Assembly (NCBI RefSeq): GCF_016056295.1
Contig: NZ_JAECZB010000010.1
Coordinates: forward strand, 22,482-86,481
From: Atlanticothrix silvestris CENA357
GTDB taxonomy: Bacteria; Cyanobacteriota; Cyanobacteriia; Cyanobacteriales; Nostocaceae
Direction: 5' to 3'
Length of the DNA stretch: 64,000 bases
The translations under genes were made by a program, and so were the position numbers. The notes under the pieces were generated by a model, which worked only from the letters and a program-made list of their open reading frames with translations, was not told the origin of the DNA and ran no database searches. Positions 19,599-28,522 of the stretch are shown piece after piece; the first letter of the stretch is position 1, and each line of letters opens with the position of its first letter.

Positions 19599-20438
19599 AT
19601 GGTACGACCGCGCAAGATATTTGCTCAGCATTGGCTCAAAAGTGAAAAGGCATTAGATGCAATTGTGAAGGCCGCAGCGTGTCAGCCAAACGATGGCTCC
19701 GCCAACACCTCAGGTGAACGCATTTTAGAAATCGGCCCAGGTACTGGCATTCTGACGCGTCGTTTATTGCCTTTGGTGCAATCTCTAGTTGCAGTAGAAA
19801 TAGACTTTGATTTGTGCAAACTTTTAATAAAGCAACTAGGTAAAACTGAAAATTTTTTACTGCTGCAAGGAGATTTTCTCACTCTAGATTTACCATCTCA
19901 TTTAGCAGCATTTTCCAACTTTCAAAATCCCAATAAAGTAGTAGCTAATATTCCCTACAACATCACAGGGCCAATTATTGAAAAATTATTGGGAACTATC
20001 AGTAATCCTAATCCAGAACCCTTTGACTCGATAGTGTTACTAGTACAAAAAGAAGTAGCAGAAAGGTTATATGCTAAACCAGAGTCGAAAGCATTTGGAG
20101 CCTTAAGTGTACGAGTGCAGTATTTAGCTGAGTGTGAATTAATTTGTACAGTACCAGCCAGTGCATTTTACCCACCACCAAAAGTAGACTCAGCAGTCGT
20201 GCGGTTGCATCCAAGGCAGATAGCAACGCCAGCCATTAACCCCCGAAAGTTTGAGAACTTACTGAAATTGGGGTTTGCAGCCAAACGTAAAATGTTACGA
20301 AATAACTTGCAATCAGTCGTTGATCGCGATCGCCTGACCCACTTACTGGAACAATTAGAAATAAATCCCCAAGCTAGGGCTGAAGACCTCAGCATTCAGC
20401 AATGGGTAACACTAGCTAATGAGTTAGAAGTCAACTGA
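19599..20438 (+). CDS. rsmA: 16S rRNA (adenine1518-N6/adenine1519-N6)-dimethyltransferase
   Basis: 279 aa, the usual RsmA/KsgA length. It dimethylates two adjacent adenines in the 3'-terminal hairpin of 16S rRNA using S-adenosylmethionine. Visible motifs are the start PRKIFAQHWLKSEKAL, the SAM site EIGPGTGILTRRLLP, the catalytic NIPYNITGPI (NxxY) and the C-terminal AAKRKMLRNNL. AAGGAAA lies 6-12 nt before the ATG. Its last sense codon and stop lie inside a heptameric repeat. It is 51 bp upstream of ispE, a common cyanobacterial arrangement. Confidence 0.95.
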   Translation: MVRPRKIFAQHWLKSEKALDAIVKAAACQPNDGSANTSGERILEIGPGTGILTRRLLPLVQSLVAVEIDFDLCKLLIKQLGKTENFLLLQGDFLTLDLPSHLAAFSNFQNPNKVVANIPYNITGPIIEKLLGTISNPNPEPFDSIVLLVQKEVAERLYAKPESKAFGALSVRVQYLAECELICTVPASAFYPPPKVDSAVVRLHPRQIATPAINPRKFENLLKLGFAAKRKMLRNNLQSVVDRDRLTHLLEQLEINPQARAEDLSIQQWVTLANELEVN

Positions 20439-20486
20439 CAACTGACAACTGACAACTGACAACTAACAACTAACAACTGATAACTG
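20432..20486. repeat. Heptameric short tandem repeat (AACTGAC/AACTAAC)
   Basis: About eight tandem heptamers filling the rsmA-ispE gap. The array starts inside the rsmA stop region (GTC AAC TGA), so the repeat supplies the rsmA stop codon. Confidence 0.9.
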
Positions 20487-20489
20487 AAT

Positions 20490-21437
20490 ATGCGTTCCTA
20501 CACCTTAACTGCCCCTGCCAAAATCAACTTATACTTAGAAATCATTGGCAACCGCCCTGATGGTTATCACGAATTGGCAATGATCCTCCAAAGCATTGAC
20601 TTGGCTGACCAAATTGAAGTGCGTTCCCTTAGCGTTGACACTATCCGCGTTCATTGTAACCATCCACAACTACCAACAGACAAGAGTAATTTGGCATACC
20701 GGGCAGCCGAACTAATGACAACGCAATTTCCCGAAGCCTTTAGTAAATATGGCGGTGTAGAAATTAATGTCAAAAAGCATATTCCTGTAGCTGCTGGGTT
20801 AGCAGGAGGTTCAACAGATGCCGCAGCAGTTTTGGTAGGAATAGATTTATTGTGGAAATTGGGATTAACTCAGTCAGAATTAGAAGAACTGGGCGCTACT
20901 CTAGGTTCAGATATACCATTTTGTGTAGCTGGTGGTACAGCGATCGCCACAGGTAGAGGTGAACAACTTTCTCCTTTACCAAGTTTAGATCACATATATA
21001 TAGTATTAGCTAAATATCGCAGCTTAGAAGTTTCCACCGTTTGGGCATACAAAACCTATCGTCAACAGTTTGGCAGTTCTTATTTGAGAGACGAAAGTTT
21101 GGCAGCGCGTGCTAGTGCAGTTCATTCGGGAGAAATGGTCAAAGCTATCCTTAAAAAAGATGCCACAGAAATTGCCCAAAAACTGCACAATGATTTAGAG
21201 CGTGTAGTATTGCCAGAGTACCCCCAAGTTCTGCAACTGCGAGAACTATTTGCCAATCAACAAGGAGTGTTAGGAACAATGATGTCTGGTTCTGGGCCAA
21301 CAGTCTTTGCACTCACAGAGTCTGAACAACAAGCACAAGCAGTTAAATTAAAAATTAGAGAAGCCATTCCTGACGAAGATTTAGAATTATTCGTGACCCG
21401 GATGACTACACACGGCATAATAATTCGTAATTCGTAA
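20490..21437 (+). CDS. ispE: 4-diphosphocytidyl-2-C-methyl-D-erythritol kinase
   Basis: 315 aa GHMP kinase of the plastid-type MEP isoprenoid pathway; it phosphorylates the 2-hydroxyl of CDP-methylerythritol with ATP. Motifs are APAKINLYLEIIGNRPDGYH at the N-terminus, the ATP loop PVAAGLAGGSTDAAAVL (about residues 95-111) and the C-terminal GTMMSGSGPTVFAL. The product feeds carotenoid and phytyl side-chain synthesis. The last codons (NS, stop) come from a TTCGTAA tandem repeat. Likely co-transcribed with rsmA. Confidence 0.95.
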   Translation: MRSYTLTAPAKINLYLEIIGNRPDGYHELAMILQSIDLADQIEVRSLSVDTIRVHCNHPQLPTDKSNLAYRAAELMTTQFPEAFSKYGGVEINVKKHIPVAAGLAGGSTDAAAVLVGIDLLWKLGLTQSELEELGATLGSDIPFCVAGGTAIATGRGEQLSPLPSLDHIYIVLAKYRSLEVSTVWAYKTYRQQFGSSYLRDESLAARASAVHSGEMVKAILKKDATEIAQKLHNDLERVVLPEYPQVLQLRELFANQQGVLGTMMSGSGPTVFALTESEQQAQAVKLKIREAIPDEDLELFVTRMTTHGIIIRNS

Positions 21438-21446
21438 TTCGTAATT
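21422..21446. repeat. Short tandem repeat (ATTCGTA units)
   Basis: AATTCGTAATTCGTAATTCG and flanks, three to four heptamers overlapping the 3' end of ispE. The repeat encodes the last residues and the stop codon. Confidence 0.85.
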
Positions 21447-21501
21447 AAGAAATTCAGATTTCATCTGGTTTCATGCCCCATTCCCCATTTCCCAATCTAA
21501 A

Positions 21502-21825
21502 ATGAGTGACCCAAATTTAACACCACAAACAGAAAATCCAACACAGGCTCCAGCTAGTCTAGTACGCTGTGTAACTGGAGCAGTAATTTCAGGAGGACTA
21601 AGCTTTGCAGTATATTCATTGATGATTGCGATCGCTACCAATTTTGCCACCAAACCGATCCATTCAGATAATCCATTAGTGTGGAAAATTTCCTCTGCTG
21701 TTCGTACCCTAGTTGTAGGTGTGTTTGCTTTAGGAAGTGGGATATTTGGAATAGTGGCAATCGGTTTGTTGGCTTTGGCAATACAATCAATAATTCAGCA
21801 GCTGACAAAGCCCAAAAGCAGTTAA
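21502..21825 (+). CDS. DUF3082-type cyanobacterial membrane protein
   Basis: 107 aa with two hydrophobic segments (about residues 24-48 and 66-96) after a Pro/Thr-rich N-terminus (NLTPQTENPTQAP). The block LVRCVTGAVISGGLSFAVYS is typical of the DUF3082 family, which is confined to cyanobacteria and commonly lies near ispE. Function unknown. Convergent with the response regulator, with a 5-bp gap. Confidence 0.75.
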   Translation: MSDPNLTPQTENPTQAPASLVRCVTGAVISGGLSFAVYSLMIAIATNFATKPIHSDNPLVWKISSAVRTLVVGVFALGSGIFGIVAIGLLALAIQSIIQQLTKPKSS

Positions 21826-21830
21826 AACTT

Positions 21831-22733
21831 TTAGCCAAGATTGAAAGGTATGTAATCTCCCAATTGAGAACGACTATTGATTAGTTGCAAATTCTTGTTT
21901 CGCGAAGCCTGAAAAATTTGATTTTGCTGATTTTGATGTTGTTTTCTCCAATTTTTGGGAGGTAGCCCATGATATTGACGAAATTGGCGGGAGAAATGAC
22001 ATGCATTTTGATAGCCCAATTTTATAGCAATCTGCTCGATTGTCTGATCAGTATCCTGCAATAAGGGACGTGCTGCTGCCATGCGGCGCTTAACAATCCA
22101 GCCGTTGACAGTTTCTCCCGTTTGTTTTGCAACTCTACTGGTTAAATAAGCTGCTGAATAACCAACAGCATCAGCCACATCAGATAAAGTAATTCCTTGA
22201 TCGTAGTTAGCCTCAATGTAATCGAAAACTTCTTTGAGTTGGGGAAACGATGGAAAGAAGGACTCAGAAGTTACGGGCGAAGTAGTGTTTGTAGGTAGTA
22301 CTGGTAAGGTCTGATGAGATTTGGTAGCATACCAGTACTTGAGGATAGCTTGTTTTTTTTCTAATCGGATTGCGATCGCTCTTAGTAACTCGCTTACTGT
22401 AGAAGGTTTGGTAAGATAGTCATCTGCTCCCAGTTCCATACCTTTACGAACAGATGCTTTAGTGTCACTACCAGTAAGAAAAATAAAGGGAATAACTGCT
22501 GTTATAGGATGTTGACGCAGCGTATTCAAAACACCGTAACCATCCATATCCGGCATAGCAATATCGCAAATCACCAAGTCTGGTAAATGCTTCTGTGCTT
22601 TTTCAATGCCAATTAGACCATTTTCAGCACCTATTGTGTCAAAACCTTCAGCCTCAAGAATGTCTAAGAAAAGATGGCGGGTAGGAGCATCATCTTCAAT
22701 TACGAGAATTGTTTTCGACGATTTATGCATCAT
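21831..22733 (-). CDS. Response regulator with AraC-type HTH output
   Basis: 300 aa. The receiver domain (residues 8-125) has the acidic pair (VIEDD), the phosphoacceptor Asp57 in CDIAMPDMDGY, and the conserved Lys in DDYLTKPS. The AraC/XylS DNA-binding domain (about 168-265) shows two helix-turn-helix units (ITLSDVADAVGYSAAYLTSR and TIEQIAIKLGYQNACHFSRQ). The kinase encoded 152 bp upstream on the same strand is the probable partner. The target genes are unknown. Confidence 0.9.
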   Translation of the reverse strand: MMHKSSKTILVIEDDAPTRHLFLDILEAEGFDTIGAENGLIGIEKAQKHLPDLVICDIAMPDMDGYGVLNTLRQHPITAVIPFIFLTGSDTKASVRKGMELGADDYLTKPSTVSELLRAIAIRLEKKQAILKYWYATKSHQTLPVLPTNTTSPVTSESFFPSFPQLKEVFDYIEANYDQGITLSDVADAVGYSAAYLTSRVAKQTGETVNGWIVKRRMAAARPLLQDTDQTIEQIAIKLGYQNACHFSRQFRQYHGLPPKNWRKQHQNQQNQIFQASRNKNLQLINSRSQLGDYIPFNLG

Positions 22734-22885
22734 TTTTCTCTCACTAGAATTTTTGGCAGGGAATAATGACCAAACTCTGTGCTGAGTCAGCTATCAGTGG
22801 TTAGGCAGAATTAAAGTTATCAGTAGCAGAAAGGGAACAGGGAATAGGGAACATAGAAAATGTATAATTAATTTTGTTTAGGTAC

Positions 22886-24457
22886 TTAAAAAATTTGTAT
22901 AGAAGTGAGCTTTGGTTTCATCGATGGCAACACAACAGTCACAGTAGTACCTATACCAACCTCACTTTCGATAGTAATTTGACCACCATATAAATCTACA
23001 AGATTTTTGACAATCGATAAACCCAGTCCAGTACCGGATAGATTCTTAACATTGTTACCTCGATAAAATGGCTCAAAAAGTCTTTGTCTGTCTGCTGCTA
23101 GAATACCAATTCCTCTATCAATTACCTGGAAAATTACTTTCTCGTGTTCACAAGTAAGCTGTAAATCAACCGCGCTACCAGTTGGAGAATACTTAATGGC
23201 ATTGTCGAGCAAGTTCTTCAGAATACGCTCTAGAAGTTCTTGATCCACATCAGCGCTTAAAGAGTTATATTGACTCACAAAATTGATGGGATTCTGAGCG
23301 CTACTGAGCTGCATTTGTGCTACTAACTTATTACAGAACCGAACCAAATCAAGTGGCTTGGCCTCGAAGTTGAGTTTTGCTGCTTCTGCCTGTGCAAATA
23401 ACAAGATATCATTTAACATCTGGCTGAGCTTTTCAACAGCTGTTTGAATGTGATCAAGTAGCGATCGCATTTTTGCTGTTGTTCGTTCATCAATACGTTT
23501 TTGCAGTAAGCTATTAGAGACTGAAACAACATTCAGTGGCGTGCGTAATTGATGGCAAGCCATAGAAACAAAATTCGCTCTTTGTTCGCTTAGTTGCTTT
23601 ACTTGTTCTAAAGCCTGACGGAATTCTGATTCTGCCTGTTTGGAATCAGTGATATCAATACCTGCAATCATTTCCACTGGCGTACCCTCGAAATCAAACA
23701 TTGCAACTGTACAAGCCAGCCAGCGCTCAGTACCATCTTTTGTTAAAATAGATATCTCCTGATATTCGGAGTCTTTATTCTTGAGCAGTTGGCCAATATC
23801 AAAGCCAGTTAATAGTTCCTCTTTTGTGTAGCCAGTAAGTACCTCCACGGCGGGGTTGACGTATGATAGATGCGAACCTCTAATTACAAAAATATTAGCA
23901 TCCGTCGTTTCTGCCAAAGTGCAAAATATAGCTTCATTTAGCCATAATGCATTTTTAGTCTTTTGAACTGCGCTAATATCCCAAATACTCCAGACTCTAC
24001 CGATAATTTCGTTATCCAAACACTGAGGTTTAGAGTATTGAGCGAAGATTCTCCCATCCTTTAGTTCTAGAATATCGCAACTCTCAAAATCACGTTGGAC
24101 GGATACCTTCTCCAGAACTGCAAGAAAAGCTTCTGGGTTTTTTAATTGGTTCTCGAAAAAGGTACTTACTTGAAGAAAATTCCTAGACAGCATCAGTGAA
24201 TCTGGGATTTGCCACATATCCACAAATTTCTGATTAAAGCTCTCGATATGACCGGCAAAACTTACTGCAACAATACCATTGGCAGTAGATTCCAGAGTAG
24301 AACGCAGTAAAGAAACAGATGTTTCTAACTCTGTCTCCTTCTTCTGCAATTCACAAACTTCCTGTTGTACATACTCTATAGCATCATTTAATTCATCAAA
24401 CCACTTTTGCATTCTTAACTCTACTACTTCGTCAGCGAAAGTCGGCAAGAAGCACAT
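22886..24457 (-). CDS. PAS-domain sensor histidine kinase
   Basis: 523 aa from ATG 24457. Alternative start is Met16 at 24412, which has the better upstream AG-rich sequence. Order: N-terminal coiled coil (residues 15-50), PAS (about 50-165), PAS with PAC (about 170-275, ending IDITDSKQAE), HisKA with H-box MACHQLRTPLN (His about 302), HATPase with N box LKNLLDNAIKYSP, GIGI and GTGLGLSIVKNL. No transmembrane segment, so cytosolic. It probably signals to the AraC-type regulator just downstream. A MITE-like element begins 7 bp before the first possible start codon, so the native 5' end or promoter may have been altered. Confidence 0.88.
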   Translation of the reverse strand: MCFLPTFADEVVELRMQKWFDELNDAIEYVQQEVCELQKKETELETSVSLLRSTLESTANGIVAVSFAGHIESFNQKFVDMWQIPDSLMLSRNFLQVSTFFENQLKNPEAFLAVLEKVSVQRDFESCDILELKDGRIFAQYSKPQCLDNEIIGRVWSIWDISAVQKTKNALWLNEAIFCTLAETTDANIFVIRGSHLSYVNPAVEVLTGYTKEELLTGFDIGQLLKNKDSEYQEISILTKDGTERWLACTVAMFDFEGTPVEMIAGIDITDSKQAESEFRQALEQVKQLSEQRANFVSMACHQLRTPLNVVSVSNSLLQKRIDERTTAKMRSLLDHIQTAVEKLSQMLNDILLFAQAEAAKLNFEAKPLDLVRFCNKLVAQMQLSSAQNPINFVSQYNSLSADVDQELLERILKNLLDNAIKYSPTGSAVDLQLTCEHEKVIFQVIDRGIGILAADRQRLFEPFYRGNNVKNLSGTGLGLSIVKNLVDLYGGQITIESEVGIGTTVTVVLPSMKPKLTSIQIF

Positions 24458-24464
24458 CCCTTTA

Positions 24465-24735
24465 AGAGGATGTTTGAAAAGTTTTGGGCGAATATAATTC
24501 GCTACTACACAAACAAAGCCCGCCTGCGCGGACTAATGTAAAAACAAGGGTTTGAAACCCACGCAGGTGGCCTTCCCGGAGGGAAGCCGCTACGCGTCCT
24601 GTCCGTGTAGCCAAGCCACTGCGCCCTTGCGGTTCCCCGACTTGTTCGCGCAGCGTCTACCCTTGGGAGAAGCAAGTGGCGCGCGACTTCTAGTCGCCAG
24701 GGCGAGTAATAAATTAGACTTTTCAAACAACCTCT
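24465..24735. mobile_element. MITE-like element with terminal inverted repeats
   Basis: 271 bp bounded by imperfect 18-bp inverted repeats: AGAGGATGTTTGAAAAGT at 24465-24482 and, inverted, ACTTTTCAAACAACCTCT at 24718-24735 (two mismatches). The interior contains no credible gene. It carries GC-rich palindromic pieces (CTACACAAACAAAGCCCG and GCGACTTCTAGTCGCC) shared with the element at 61822-61950. No clear target duplication is seen. It sits against the 5' end of the sensor kinase gene. Confidence 0.65.
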
Positions 24736-26639
24736 AAGGGGTAGGAAAAATAGCCCCAAAGCTCTCATTTGTGCAGTGATATTATTATCAGCTTCGAGGC
24801 TACTCATAAAAAAGAAAAACCCCCTTGCCCTATAGCTTCATTGACCAAGAAATCAGCAAATTTCAACTTTGCTTATGGCTGTAGCGCCAATTGAAATTTA
24901 GATTGAACGAACGTAATAGTTACCAGACTACACTTTCACCACTCCTTTAAATCAATTGGTACTATAGCCATTAATTAGTGTTAATCCGAATCATTTAAAA
25001 CCCTGATTGCACTACTAAATTATCGAAGAACGAATTAAAGCGAAAAATACTTAACAATGTTATTGTAAATATGATTTTACCAATATTGAGTGAACACTTT
25101 AATATTGGTTACATAAAGAAACAATGTTTTTTTATTATTCATTTAATATAAATTACTTGTTATAAATAAGTTGATAGTTAAGACAAAATTAGATTGTATA
25201 GTCATAAACAACTTGCAATCACATTCAGTCTTTTATGCACTTGCATACAGAAAACTATATATAACTAATTTCAGCCAAATTAAATAGGTGAGTCAACATT
25301 TTAAGACAGCAATATTAAATAAGTTGAATTATTTTTTATTTACAAATAAAGAGTACCGACATAATTTTATCTTTGCATCACGATTCATATTATTATTCCA
25401 ATTCAAATTTAGATGTTTTTAACATTTCATTTTTAAGTTAAAACGAAGTTTTTTTGTCCATAATTTTATATTTTTTACTTCTACTCTTTCAGGGATTTAA
25501 CTACATAATAATATGCTAAGTCATCTTTCATAGGGAATACATTTTTATTAAACATCACATGTATATTGTTAAAACATCTTTCAAAAGAAATAAAAAATGT
25601 TAAGAGTAAATGTATTGATAAACACAAAATCTTAGACTGAAGCGATATTGAGTACTAAAACACGGCTGAAATAATGCTATTATCAAGCTATTAGCCTTGA
25701 ATCAACTCACTCATATTTTTATTCACAATTAAAATTACCTGATGTAGAAAGCTTTTAAGTCTTAAATGACTCATATCCTAGCGAGGGTTTTGGTAACTTG
25801 ATTTTAGGCATCTGTGACAGCGGGGTATTACTCAGTTTTTACATGTGTAAATTTTTTCCTGGGTAATAATAAAGTATGTTTTATCACTTGTGTACTAAAT
25901 GGTTAAGTTAATTTATAAGTAACAATTATCGTGTAATTTCGGCTAAATGAAATTTAAAATATTGTTTGCTCATTAATATTTGGCATGATCACTACGTATG
26001 TAATCTACGTACTACTGTTTTTATAAGCACATTTTTTAAATACTTTGTTTTTACTTATACTGATCATAAGCGAATCAAACTGATCAGGGTTAAGTTCAGT
26101 ATAATTTGTAGTATATGCTACTGTAATGACCGAGGCATACTAAATTAGTATCTGAACAAGTAGAAATGGTAAATTAAAAAGACAAAATCAAAAAAGAGTC
26201 TGGAGATTGAGATTTTTCTATGTCTAAATGTAAATTTGTATAATTTCCAAGTTTTATAAAAAATAGTATTCAACAAAATTTTTCGTTTACAACAAGTAAT
26301 AAACTACAAAAGAGAAAAAAAAGATAAGTCTACCAAAAAATTAGACATGTATCTGTTGCTGAAGATTGAGTAGTCTTAAAAAAGAAGCTAATTCTGCAAT
26401 ACGGGTCATTCGTAGGGGCTGATTTAACTAGATATTTATTAGGCAGATAAAAATGCTGACTGGTTAAATTTACCCCTATTTCTAAAACCCCTTTGTAATC
26501 ATCAAAGGTTTGCTATCCTACTAGACAGTCGACAGACTTTCAAAAAACATAATTTTCGATTTTAGATAATAAAACATCAATCTTCACGGAACAATTGCCT
26601 ACATTCAAAATTGCAAACTTTACCAAATGAGGAAAGATT
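24736..26639. other. Long AT-rich non-coding region upstream of the HetP-family gene
   Basis: 1.9 kb with no convincing reading frame; the longest frames are low-complexity and without recognisable start signals. It is markedly A/T rich. The last 250 bp before 26640 hold a half-site-like CGTAGGGGCTGA (26411-26422) and ACCCC tracts near 26472 and 26490, loosely like HetR-target G/C runs, but no proper inverted repeat. Long untranslated leaders are usual for heterocyst genes. No RNA gene was recognised. Confidence 0.5.
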
Positions 26640-26912
26640 ATGCATCAAAGAATGAATACTACTTATAGTTCCCAGACTGGTAATAAAATCAATACCGAAC
26701 AAATCGATCAGATAATTAAAGCAATTATTGCCGGCAAATATTCCTGGGCATGTGTCTTAATTCTACGTTTTTCTGGCTATAACCCTATAGACTATATACC
26801 TTATCGCACCTATATTCGACTCCTAAAAAATAACTACTTAACAGATGGTTCTAAGATGAAAGAAGTTGAAAATAAAGAAGTTTTTGACATGAAGCCAAAC
26901 TGGATTAGTTAG
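26640..26912 (+). CDS. HetP-family heterocyst commitment protein
   Basis: 90 aa. The core [24 protein letters not shown] (residues 34-60) is the HetP signature; HetP and its paralogues control the commitment step of heterocyst differentiation in Nostocales. One Cys (Cys38) lies in the conserved WAC. A good Shine-Dalgarno (GAGGAAAG) precedes ATG 26640. The C-terminus is shorter than in HetP itself and acidic/basic without other features. Whether this is hetP proper or one of its paralogues cannot be told here, since the usual hetP neighbours are absent. It is the strongest marker of a heterocyst-forming host. Confidence 0.85.
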   Translation: [90 protein letters not shown]

Positions 26913-27077
26913 ACTCGTAATCACCTACTGTTAAGTAGTGAATACAATCTCAATATTCGCAACAAGTTTGATCAATAAAAAATTTTTAGTTTAGGCGGAG
27001 AAGTTCCCCCAGGGTAGGAACGCGGTTTCATACTTCATACTTTTTGAGTCACCCCATCTCCAGATTTGTCGCAGCTT

Positions 27078-27926
27078 ATGATTTACCCACTCACTCCTGT
27101 TAATACCCGTCTGCAACCCATTCTCAGAGAGATTGTGTGGCACAAAAAGCAAGAAGTCATACAAATGCACCAACAGATGTCTTTGGCTTCCTTACAACGT
27201 CAATTAACTGCGGCTCCAACTGTGCGAGATTTCTTGACAGCCTTGCAACAGAGTCCTCATCGACCCAGTCTGATTGCAGAAATCCAAAAAGCATCACCAC
27301 TTCATGGAATTATCAGAGCAGACTTTGACCCAATAGCGATCGCCAAAGCTTACGAACGAAGTGGTGCTGCTTGTATATCTGTAATCACTGAAGCATCATT
27401 CTTTCATGGCAGTTTTGAAAGTCTGCGTGCAATCCACCAGAAAATATCTTTACCCCTACTGTGCAAAGAGTTTATCATTGACCCGTGCCAAATTTATTTA
27501 GCACGCTCAGCGGGAGCAGATGCAGTACTACTCATCGCCGCCATTTTGACAGATAGGGAACTCCAAGACTTGTTGCGAGTGATTCATTATTTGGGGATGA
27601 ACGCTTTAGTAGAAGTCCATAACTTGACGGAACTAGATCGGGTACTGAAGCTAGACGATATTCGTTTAATAGGAATTAACAATCAGAGTCTAGAAGATTT
27701 TACAATCGATACCAGCACAACTCAAAGATTAATCGCAGCTAGGCGATCGCAATTACAAGACTTGGGTGTGATAATTGTCAGTGAGTCAGGATTGTACACA
27801 CATAATGATTTATTACTGGTAGGCGAGGCTGGTACACATGCGGTTCTTGTAGGAGAATCTTTAATAAAAGAACAAGATATAGAACAAGCCGTGCGTCATC
27901 TGATGAAACTTGCTCCTCCTGCCTAG
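27078..27926 (+). CDS. trpC: Indole-3-glycerol-phosphate synthase, probable paralogue
   Basis: 282 aa from ATG 27078; the longer frame begins with a TTG and is not favoured. TIM-barrel enzyme that closes the indole ring in tryptophan synthesis. Catalytic features are visible: SLIAEIQKASP (Glu and Lys), LLCKEFIIDP (Lys), ALVEVHN (Glu), IGINNQSLEDF (Asn) and VSESGLYT (Glu, Ser). The loop SPLHG differs from the usual SP-S-K/R-G. No other trp gene is nearby. Several residues diverge from the standard cyanobacterial TrpC as I recall it, so a second copy is likely. Confidence 0.85.
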   Translation: MIYPLTPVNTRLQPILREIVWHKKQEVIQMHQQMSLASLQRQLTAAPTVRDFLTALQQSPHRPSLIAEIQKASPLHGIIRADFDPIAIAKAYERSGAACISVITEASFFHGSFESLRAIHQKISLPLLCKEFIIDPCQIYLARSAGADAVLLIAAILTDRELQDLLRVIHYLGMNALVEVHNLTELDRVLKLDDIRLIGINNQSLEDFTIDTSTTQRLIAARRSQLQDLGVIIVSESGLYTHNDLLLVGEAGTHAVLVGESLIKEQDIEQAVRHLMKLAPPA

Positions 27927-27939
27927 TAGCGCGAGGCGG

Positions 27940-27983
27940 AATTAAAAATTAAAAATTAAAAATTAAAAATTAAAAATTAAAAA
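27940..27983. repeat. Tandem ATTAAAA repeat
   Basis: Six tandem AATTAAA-type units after trpC. The same unit recurs at 61782-61805. Low-complexity Nostoc-type STRR. Confidence 0.85.
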
Positions 27984-27990
27984 CGAATAC

Positions 27991-28036
27991 AGCGAAAAGT
28001 TTGCTCTTGAGGTTTCCCCCAAGAGCAAACTTTTCA
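27991..28036. repeat. Hairpin repeat, copy 1 (possible terminator)
   Basis: A perfect 15-bp stem: AAAAGTTTGCTCTTG and CAAGAGCAAACTTTT, separated by 10 nt, followed by TC. It could end trpC transcription. The ends (AGCGAAAAGT ... ACTTTTCA) match a second, differently sequenced hairpin at 28155-28200. Confidence 0.65.
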
Positions 28037-28154
28037 TTGATTTGGAATGGGTGGTTTATTTCCGCGCCCACTGTACTATAGGAATCTGCTTTGATTCCTG
28101 AAATCATTTGCGTAGTAAGGGAACAGGGAACAGGGAATAGGTAAGAAGAAATAA

Positions 28155-28200
28155 AGCGGAAAGTCTGCCGGGGAGATACTCCTGCCGGAGAACTTTTCAA
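28155..28200. repeat. Hairpin repeat, copy 2
   Basis: AGCGGAAAGTCTGCCGGGGA, a short loop, then CTCCTGCCGGAGAACTTTTC. It shares both ends with the hairpin at 27991 but has a different, GC-rich stem. Non-coding. Confidence 0.5.
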
Positions 28201-28246
28201 GAAAGTGTACTGAGTTTTGTTCAGAAATCAAATATGAGTCCTATAG

Positions 28247-28522
28247 TTAGTTATGGGAATTTTCCTGTTCCCTTTCAAAATGACAACAATGCCCCGTAAC
28301 CGTTGCTGGTAACTCTGGTACAGGGTCATAACCACCTGGATGAAATGGGTGACAACGCAAAATGCGCCGAACTGCCATCCAGCCACCGCGCCACACACCA
28401 AACCTTTCAATTGCTTCGATGGCGTACATTGAACAAGTTGGTTGAAAGCGACAAGTCGGGAGAAACAGTGGCGAAATAAACATTCTGTAGCCCCGAATCA
28501 GCCAAATCAATAATAATTTCAT
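28247..28522 (-). CDS. yidD: YidD membrane protein insertion efficiency factor
   Basis: 91 aa. YidD helps the YidC/Oxa1 insertase at the plasma membrane. The whole family motif is present: an amphipathic N-terminus with [11 protein letters not shown], the cysteine block [19 protein letters not shown] and [14 protein letters not shown]. It starts back-to-back with the divergent kinase-like gene, whose TTG start shares its position. Confidence 0.93.
   Translation of the reverse strand: MKLLLIWLIRGYRMFISPLFLPTCRFQPTCSMYAIEAIERFGVWRGGWMAVRRILRCHPFHPGGYDPVPELPATVTGHCCHFEREQENSHN

Noticed and set aside
20432..20486. Possible CRISPR array (regular repeats)
   Set aside because: Units are 7 bp without spacers; these are heptameric tandem repeats. 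No CRISPR array was found in the window.
24505..24807. 100-codon open frame opposite the MITE
   Set aside because: It reads through the GC-rich palindromic interior of the element and lacks any protein-like pattern.
25966..26148. 60-codon open frame in the region before the HetP-family gene
   Set aside because: Low-complexity, aromatic/basic composition, no ribosome-binding site and no recognisable pattern.
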